Assembly (NCBI RefSeq): GCF_009720365.1
Contig: NZ_WBZD01000045.1
Location: forward strand, 1-64,000
DNA: 64,000 bases
From: Catellatospora paridis
GTDB taxonomy: Bacteria; Actinomycetota; Actinomycetes; Mycobacteriales; Micromonosporaceae
Direction of reading: 5' to 3'
Positions 56,460 through 61,930 of this stretch are shown here, piece after piece; position 1 is the stretch's first letter; every line of letters starts with the position of its first letter. Below the pieces are notes generated by a model. It worked only from the letters and a program-made list of their open reading frames with translations, ran no database searches and was not told the origin of the DNA. The position numbers were made by a program, and so were the translations under genes.

Positions 56460-57613
56460 CCCGCCTGCTCCGAGGTTCCACCGGCCGAACGGTGCGAACC
56501 TGACTGGTCGATCCGGCCGACTGCCCGCCTGACCTGCCGTTCCGCGTCCTCCCGGGACATTCCACAAGCGCGCAGCAGATCCGTCGCGGTCGACCTGACC
56601 TGTGCGAACACGACCTCCCCGGAGAACCCCAGCCCGGTCTGGTGCGCCTCGCGCCCCTCCCGGACGGCACGTACCGCCGCTTGCTCCGCCTGCTCCGGCT
56701 CGACCGCGTCGGCCAGCTCCCGGCGCAGCGACGACACCGACTGCGCCAGCGCGTGCACGGCCACGACCAGCGACGCCGGCACCGGTTCCGCGTCACGGAT
56801 CATCGACACGATGCGGCGTACCAGCACCCGGCTGTTGCGCAGCGAGCGCGCCAGATGGTCCGCGGCCTCGATGTACGCCGCCAGCAGGCCCTGCTTGCCC
56901 CAGTGCAGCGGGGCGATGGTCGCCAGCTCCTTGCTCGCCTTCAGCGACTCACCGAACGCCCGCAGGTGCGACTCCGCCTCCCGCATGCGGTCCAGCGCCT
57001 CCTGCGCCGCCGCCGCGTCGCCGTGCGCCAGCGCCTCGGCTGCCTGGTCCAGGCCGTCGGCGAGCGCCTCCATCAGCGGGCTGACCGCGCGCTTCACCTC
57101 GGTGAGCGGGTTCAGCGGCAGCAGCAGCGCCATCACCAGCAGCGCGATGCCGCCGCCGACGACCGCGTCGACGAAACGACTCAGGTAGTAGTCGCTGGTG
57201 ATCGGCAGCAGCGTGGCGACCAGGATGCCGGACGAGGCGGCCTGGCTCACCAGTGACGCCGAGCCGCCGATGAAGATGGCCAGGTTGATCGCGAGCAGCA
57301 CCACCAGCGACACCTGCCAGGCGCCCCGGCCGATGACCAGGATGAGCAGCTCGCCGAGCAGGATGCCGACCGCGTTGCCGGCCACGATCTCGGCCGCGCG
57401 CCGCATCCGCTGCCCCACCGAGATGGCCAGCGTGACCACGGCCGCGATCGGCGCGAAGAACGGCTGGAAGTGACCGAGCAGGTCGTGCGCGACGTACCAG
57501 GCCAGACCCGCCGCGACCGCGGCCTGCACGGAGAGGATGACGCTGCCCCGCACCCGCCGCACCCGGTCACGCAGCGTCACCCGCGTGCGTCGGCCCAGCT
57601 CGGCGGCGTCCAT
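56456..57613 (-). CDS. FUSC/aromatic acid exporter-like membrane protein
   Basis: 385 residues from ATG 57613; the frame to 57784 overlaps the divergent HD gene and lacks signals. Six transmembrane helices in residues about 20-170 (SVILSVQAAVAAGLAWYVAH, FFAPIAAVVTLAISVGQRMR, AAEIVAGNAVGILLGELLIL) followed by a helical cytoplasmic domain (about 180-385). This is half the usual FUSC duplication, as in ArAE_1-type proteins. It may export aromatic compounds or polyamines; the substrate is not known. Confidence 0.88.
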   Translation of the reverse strand: MDAAELGRRTRVTLRDRVRRVRGSVILSVQAAVAAGLAWYVAHDLLGHFQPFFAPIAAVVTLAISVGQRMRRAAEIVAGNAVGILLGELLILVIGRGAWQVSLVVLLAINLAIFIGGSASLVSQAASSGILVATLLPITSDYYLSRFVDAVVGGGIALLVMALLLPLNPLTEVKRAVSPLMEALADGLDQAAEALAHGDAAAAQEALDRMREAESHLRAFGESLKASKELATIAPLHWGKQGLLAAYIEAADHLARSLRNSRVLVRRIVSMIRDAEPVPASLVVAVHALAQSVSSLRRELADAVEPEQAEQAAVRAVREGREAHQTGLGFSGEVVFAQVRSTATDLLRACGMSREDAERQVRRAVGRIDQSGSHRSAGGTSEQAG

Positions 57614-57671
57614 GACCTTTACTGTGGCGCACCTCGCACCGCGAGCCGGACGGATGCGCCAAGATTTGGCC

Positions 57672-58313
57672 ATGGCCACCGAAACGACCCTGCTCACCGC
57701 CGACCGGTTCGCCACCGCAGCCCGGGCCGCCGGGGCCACCGCGCCCGACAGCGTGCTGGCCGAGGTCGGCACCGAGCTGATCAACCGCTGGTCGGAGCCG
57801 CAGCGGCACTACCACACCGTCGAGCACCTGGCCGCCTGCCTGGATCTGGTCGGCGACGAGCCGGTGGTCGCGCTGGCGGTGTGGGGCCACGACGCGGTCT
57901 ACGACCCGACCGCCGCCGACAACGAGGAGCGCAGCGCCGTGCTGACCGGCGAGCTGCTGACCGAATGCGGGTTGCCGGTCGCGTTGGTCGAGGAGGTCAC
58001 CCGCCTGGTACGCCTCACCGCCGGTCACTCCGTGTCCCCCGGCGACCGCGACGGCGCCCTGCTGGCCGACGCCGACCTGGCCATCCTCGCCGCCCCGTGG
58101 CCCGACTACGTGCGTTACGTCGCCGCCGTCCGCGCCGAGTACGCCCATGTCCCCGACGACCTGTGGCGCATCGGCCGCAGCACCGTCCTGCAATCCCTGC
58201 TGGCCCTGCCCACCCTCTACCACCACACCCCGGCCCTGGAGCCTTCCGCCCGCGCCAACCTCCAACGCGAACTCGACTCCCTCACCCACACCCCGCCCCA
58301 GGATCGATCATGA
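57672..58313 (+). CDS. HD domain metal-dependent phosphohydrolase-like protein
   Basis: 213 residues from ATG 57672, with CAAGAT 6 nt upstream. RHYHTVEHLAACLDL and VALAVWGHDAVYDPTAADN give the metal-binding His and His-Asp pair; AGHSVSPGD and LLADADLAILA give the later Asp. Most similar in layout to predicted HD hydrolases such as those named 'metal-dependent HD superfamily'. Substrate unknown. The stop codon (58311-58313) is supplied by repeat copy 5. Confidence 0.9.
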   Translation: MATETTLLTADRFATAARAAGATAPDSVLAEVGTELINRWSEPQRHYHTVEHLAACLDLVGDEPVVALAVWGHDAVYDPTAADNEERSAVLTGELLTECGLPVALVEEVTRLVRLTAGHSVSPGDRDGALLADADLAILAAPWPDYVRYVAAVRAEYAHVPDDLWRIGRSTVLQSLLALPTLYHHTPALEPSARANLQRELDSLTHTPPQDRS

Positions 58314-58362
58314 GGTTATGGCGGTGACACGCCGTCGAGCCGTGCCATAAGTTCATGATCAA
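58304..58362 (-). repeat. 59-bp palindromic repeat, copy 5
   Basis: On the minus strand it begins TTGATCATGAACTTATGGC and ends in ...CTCATGATCGA. It contains the TGA stop of the HD gene on the plus strand (58311-58313) and the TGA stop of DUF4031 on the minus strand (58359-58361). Confidence 0.95.
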
Positions 58363-58646
58363 CGCGGGGGTGGGGGTGGGGTCGGGCGGGTGAGATGTTT
58401 GGGGATGCGGAGGTTGGCGGCGCGGAGCATGCGGGCGATGTCGCGGGAGGTGGCGTAGCGGGCGCCGAGCCAGCGGGCGACCGGGACGCGTTCGGCGGGG
58501 ATGTCGTAGTGGTCGCGGTCGAAGCCGCGGCGGGGGGCGCCCAGCATCTCGGCGAACACGTGCAGCTCCGCCAGGGACACGTCGCTGACCAGATGTGCCC
58601 ACAGGCGGCCGTGGGCGGGCCAGACCGGGCTGTCGACATGGATCAC
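58359..58646 (-). CDS. DUF4031 protein
   Basis: 95 residues from GTG 58646, 6 nt after TAGCGT (leaderless). IHVDSPVWPAHGRLWAHLVS, LHVFAEMLGAPRRGFDRDHY and LGARYATSRDIARML are the family core. It ends in a Pro-rich run and uses a stop codon inside repeat copy 5. Function unknown. Shares a bidirectional promoter with the FAD oxidase. Confidence 0.9.
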   Translation of the reverse strand: MIHVDSPVWPAHGRLWAHLVSDVSLAELHVFAEMLGAPRRGFDRDHYDIPAERVPVARWLGARYATSRDIARMLRAANLRIPKHLTRPTPPPPPR

Positions 58647-58652
58647 GGGTCC

Positions 58653-58662
58653 ACGCTAGCGT
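58653..58662. promoter_or_regulatory. Shared palindromic -10 box for two divergent leaderless genes
   Basis: ACGCTAGCGT is a perfect 10-bp palindrome that reads TAGCGT on both strands. Each box is exactly 6 nt from a GTG start (58646 minus, 58669 plus). Confidence 0.75.
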
Positions 58663-58668
58663 GCGATG

Positions 58669-60057
58669 GTGACCTTCCTCGACGAGCTGACGGCTGCCCT
58701 GGGCCCCGACCGCGTGATCACCGATCATGACCTGCTGATCTCGTACCGGCGCGACGAGGCGGATCTCTGCGACGCGGGTATGCCGCTGGCCGTCGTACGC
58801 CCGGAGGAGACCGCGCACGTCGCCGCCGCGCTGACGATCGCCGCGCGGCACGGCGTGCCGGTGGTGCCGCAGGGCGCGCGGACCGGCCTGGCGGGCGGCG
58901 CGAACGCGGTCGACGGCTGCCTGGTCATGTCGATGCTGGCGATGAACCGCATCGTCGACCTCGACACCGCCAACCGCATCGCCACCGTCCAACCGGGAGT
59001 GGTCAACGCCGTACTGGCCCGCGCCGCGCTCGCCGAGGGGCTGCGCTACCCGCCGGACCCGGGCTCGTGGGAGTCGAGCACCATCGGCGGCAACGTCGCC
59101 ACGAACGCGGGCGGCATGTGCTGCGTGAAGTACGGCGTCACCACCGAGTACGTGCTCGGCCTGGAGGTCGTGCTCGCCGACGGGCGGGTGCTGCGCACCG
59201 GTCGCCGCACCCCGAAGGGGGTCGCCGGATACGACCTGACCAGGCTTTTCGTTGGTTCGGAGGGCACCCTCGGCGTCATCACGGAGATCACCGTGGCGCT
59301 GCGGCCGGCCGCCGAGGAGTCGCTGACCATGGTCGCGGTCTTCCCGACCACGGCCGCGGCCGGCGACGCGGTCAACCGGATCTTCGCGGCGGGGCTCTCC
59401 CCCAGCCTGCTGGAACTGCTGGACCGGGTGCACCTGGCGGCGCTGGAGGCATACCGGCCGATGGGGCTGGACACCTCCGCCGCCGCGGTGCTGCTGGCCG
59501 CGGTGGACACCGGGTCGCGGGCCGCCGCCGACCTGGAGGCGCTCGCCGAACTGGCCCGGCAGGCCGGCGCGGGCGACGTCTGGCAGGCCACCGACGCGAC
59601 CGAGGCCGCCGAGCTGCTGCAGGCCCGCCGCCTGGCCCACCCGGCGATGGAACACCTGGCCCTTTCGCTGTACGAGCACGGGGGGCTGATCATCGACGAC
59701 ATCGCGGTGCCGCGCACCCGGCTGGCGGAGCTGCTCGACGACATCGTGGAGATCGCCGCCAAGCACGACGTGCCGGTCGGTGTCGTCGGCCACGCGGGCG
59801 ACGGCAACCTGCACCCCAACATCGTGGTCGACCGCGCCGACCCGGCCAGCGTCGCCGCCGGCCAGCGTGTCTTCGACGAGATCATGGAACGCGGCCTGGC
59901 CCTGGGCGGCACCTGCACCGGCGAGCACGGCGTCGGCCTGCTCAAGCGCGACTGGCTCGCCACCGAACTCGGCGAAGTCGGCGTAGACGTCCAACGCGCC
60001 ATCAAATCCGCCCTCGACCCCACCAACCTCCTGAACCCCGGCAAGGTCCTCCGCTGA
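58669..60057 (+). CDS. FAD-binding oxidase (GlcD / D-lactate dehydrogenase type)
   Basis: 462 residues from GTG 58669, chosen because TAGCGT is 6 nt upstream; the adjacent ATG at 58666 is the alternative. FAD domain of the PCMH type: VVPQGARTGLAGGANAVDG, ATVQPGVVNAVL, PPDPGSWESSTIGGNVATNA, GGMCCVKYGVT, GVAGYDLTRLFVGSEGTLG. C-terminal VGHAGDGNLHPNIVVD and CTGEHGVGLLKRDWLA bind substrate and metal. It would oxidise a 2-hydroxy acid such as glycolate or D-lactate. Confidence 0.94.
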   Translation: MTFLDELTAALGPDRVITDHDLLISYRRDEADLCDAGMPLAVVRPEETAHVAAALTIAARHGVPVVPQGARTGLAGGANAVDGCLVMSMLAMNRIVDLDTANRIATVQPGVVNAVLARAALAEGLRYPPDPGSWESSTIGGNVATNAGGMCCVKYGVTTEYVLGLEVVLADGRVLRTGRRTPKGVAGYDLTRLFVGSEGTLGVITEITVALRPAAEESLTMVAVFPTTAAAGDAVNRIFAAGLSPSLLELLDRVHLAALEAYRPMGLDTSAAAVLLAAVDTGSRAAADLEALAELARQAGAGDVWQATDATEAAELLQARRLAHPAMEHLALSLYEHGGLIIDDIAVPRTRLAELLDDIVEIAAKHDVPVGVVGHAGDGNLHPNIVVDRADPASVAAGQRVFDEIMERGLALGGTCTGEHGVGLLKRDWLATELGEVGVDVQRAIKSALDPTNLLNPGKVLR

Positions 60058-60085
60058 CGACGGCCGACCCCGTCTGGTGGTCGCT

Positions 60086-60134
60086 GTTTCGTGTCAGGAT
60101 CTGCGGTTCGGCTGCAGATCCTGGGACACGAAAC
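60086..60134. repeat. Inverted repeat between the FAD oxidase and glpD
   Basis: GTTTCGTGTCAGGATCTGC (60086-60104) pairs with the 21-nt arm 60114-60134 (starts GCAGATCCTGGG, ends ACACGAAAC), with a 2-nt bulge. It fills the centre of the 111-bp convergent gap and probably ends both transcripts. Confidence 0.85.
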
Positions 60135-60168
60135 GCTGATCAAACCCCGTCCAGCGTTTCCTTCGTCG

Positions 60169-61908
60169 CTAGACGGCGGTGAGGCGGGCGGCGTCGGCGG
60201 CGGCGTCGTCGGGCATGCGCTGGGACTCGCGTTCGGCGTCGACGCGGGCCAGGTAGGTGGTGATCTCGGCTTCGGTGGTGGCCGGGGACCAGCCGAGGAC
60301 GGGGGCCATGAGTTCGGCGGTGCGGCGGGCCGTCTGGACGCCGCGATGGGCGGTCTCGATGGAGATCCGGGTACGCCGGGCCAGCACGTCCACCACGTGC
60401 AGCGCGCCCTCGTGGCGGGCCGCGTAGACGACCTCGGCCGACAGGTGTTCCGGGGCGCCCGGCAGCGGCTCGGCCAGCGTGCGGTCCTCGTCGATCAGTG
60501 CGAGCAGTTCGGTGGTGAGTGTGCCGTAGCGCTCCAGCAGGTGTTCCACCGCGCCGACGCTCAGCTCGTGGCGGCGGGCCAGGTCGGCACGGTCGCGCCA
60601 CATCGCCTCGTAGCCGTCGGCCCCGAGCAGCGGCAGGTCGGCCGTGCCGCTGTGCCGCACGTCGCCGAGCCGCCGGACCGCCTTGTCGATCACGTCCTGG
60701 GCCATCACCCGGTACGTGGTGAACTTGCCGCCCGCGACGAGCAGCAGCCCGAGCAGCGGCTCGACCACGGCGTGCTCGCGCGACAGCGCCGACGTCGAGT
60801 CGGACTCCCCGCGCAGCAGCGGACGCAGTCCGGCGTACACACCCTCGATGTCGCCGCGCGTCAGCGGCCGGTCGAGCACCTCGTTGACGTGCGAGAGCAG
60901 GTAGTCGATGTCCTTTGCCGACGCCGCCGGATGGGCGCGGTCCAGCTCCCAGTCGGTGTCGGTGGTGCCGATGATCCAGTGCCCGCCCCACGGGATGACG
61001 AACAGCACGCTGGACGCGGTACGCAGGATCAGGCCGACCTCGCCGGTGATCGCCGAACGGGGCACCACCAGATGCACACCCTTGGAGGCGCGGACCCGGA
61101 AGCCGACCCGCGCGTCGGGCAGCCAGGACGACACGTCGTCGCTCCACACGCCCGTCGCCGCGACCACGGTCTTCGCGCGTACGTCGAACTCCTCGCCGTC
61201 GGCGCTGACGCGTACGCCCGTCACCTGGCGCGCCTGCCGTAGCAGACCGACCGCCTTGACCCCGGTCAGCACGGCCGCGCCGAGGCTGGCCGCGGTGCGG
61301 GCCACCGTCACCACGAACCGGGCGTCGTCGACCTGCCCGTCGTAGTAGCGGATCGCCCCGGCCAGGCCCTGCTCGCGCAGCGACGGGAACAGCCGGCGCG
61401 CGCCGTGCTGGGTCAGGTGCTTGTGCAGCGGCATGCCGCGACCGCCCCCGACCAGGCCCGCGAAGGCGTCGTAGAGCGCCACCCCGGCCCCGTAGTAGAG
61501 CCGGTGCCAGGCCCGCTTGGCCGCCCCGGCGACGCCGGGCGTCTCGGCGGGCAGCGGCACCAGGAACGGCACCGGCCGCACGAGGTGCGGGGCCAGCCGC
61601 GTGGCGAGCAGGCCCCGTTCCCGCAGCGCCTCGTGCACCAGCGGGAACTCCAGCTGCTCCAGGTAGCGCAGGCCGCCGTGGATCAGCTTGGACGAGCGCG
61701 AGGACGTGCCCGCGGCGAGGTCGCTCGCCTCGATCAGGGCCACGCGCAGGCCGCGGGACGCGGCGTCCAGCGCCGCGCCGACGCCGGTCACCCCGCCCCC
61801 GACGACCAGGACATCGAACTCTTCGTCGCGGAGCCTGCGCAGGTCAGCGGCGCGGCGCTCCGGGGATAGAGCACCCGCGGCGAAGCGGGACACGCTGCGG
61901 TCACGCAT
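60169..61908 (-). CDS. glpD: Glycerol-3-phosphate dehydrogenase GlpD
   Basis: 579 residues from ATG 61908, 6 nt after minus-strand TACCTT (leaderless). FAD loop DVLVVGGGVTGVGAALDAAS, then GTSSRSSKLIHGGLRYLEQL, typical of GlpD, and AATGVWSDDVS and GGKFTTYRVMAQDV. The C-terminal helical cap (LLERYGTLTTELLALID) completes the family layout. It oxidises sn-glycerol-3-phosphate to dihydroxyacetone phosphate at the membrane. No glpK or glpF is in the window. Confidence 0.96.
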   Translation of the reverse strand: MRDRSVSRFAAGALSPERRAADLRRLRDEEFDVLVVGGGVTGVGAALDAASRGLRVALIEASDLAAGTSSRSSKLIHGGLRYLEQLEFPLVHEALRERGLLATRLAPHLVRPVPFLVPLPAETPGVAGAAKRAWHRLYYGAGVALYDAFAGLVGGGRGMPLHKHLTQHGARRLFPSLREQGLAGAIRYYDGQVDDARFVVTVARTAASLGAAVLTGVKAVGLLRQARQVTGVRVSADGEEFDVRAKTVVAATGVWSDDVSSWLPDARVGFRVRASKGVHLVVPRSAITGEVGLILRTASSVLFVIPWGGHWIIGTTDTDWELDRAHPAASAKDIDYLLSHVNEVLDRPLTRGDIEGVYAGLRPLLRGESDSTSALSREHAVVEPLLGLLLVAGGKFTTYRVMAQDVIDKAVRRLGDVRHSGTADLPLLGADGYEAMWRDRADLARRHELSVGAVEHLLERYGTLTTELLALIDEDRTLAEPLPGAPEHLSAEVVYAARHEGALHVVDVLARRTRISIETAHRGVQTARRTAELMAPVLGWSPATTEAEITTYLARVDAERESQRMPDDAAADAARLTAV

Positions 61909-61914
61909 CCCTCC

Positions 61915-61924
61915 AAGGTACCGT
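61915..61924. promoter_or_regulatory. Overlapping -10 boxes for glpD and the subtilase gene
   Basis: AAGGTACCGT contains TACCTT on the minus strand (61920 to 61915) and TACCGT on the plus strand (61919-61924), centred on GGTACC. Each is 6 nt from a start (ATG 61908, GTG 61931). Confidence 0.72.
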
Positions 61925-61930
61925 GCGGCT

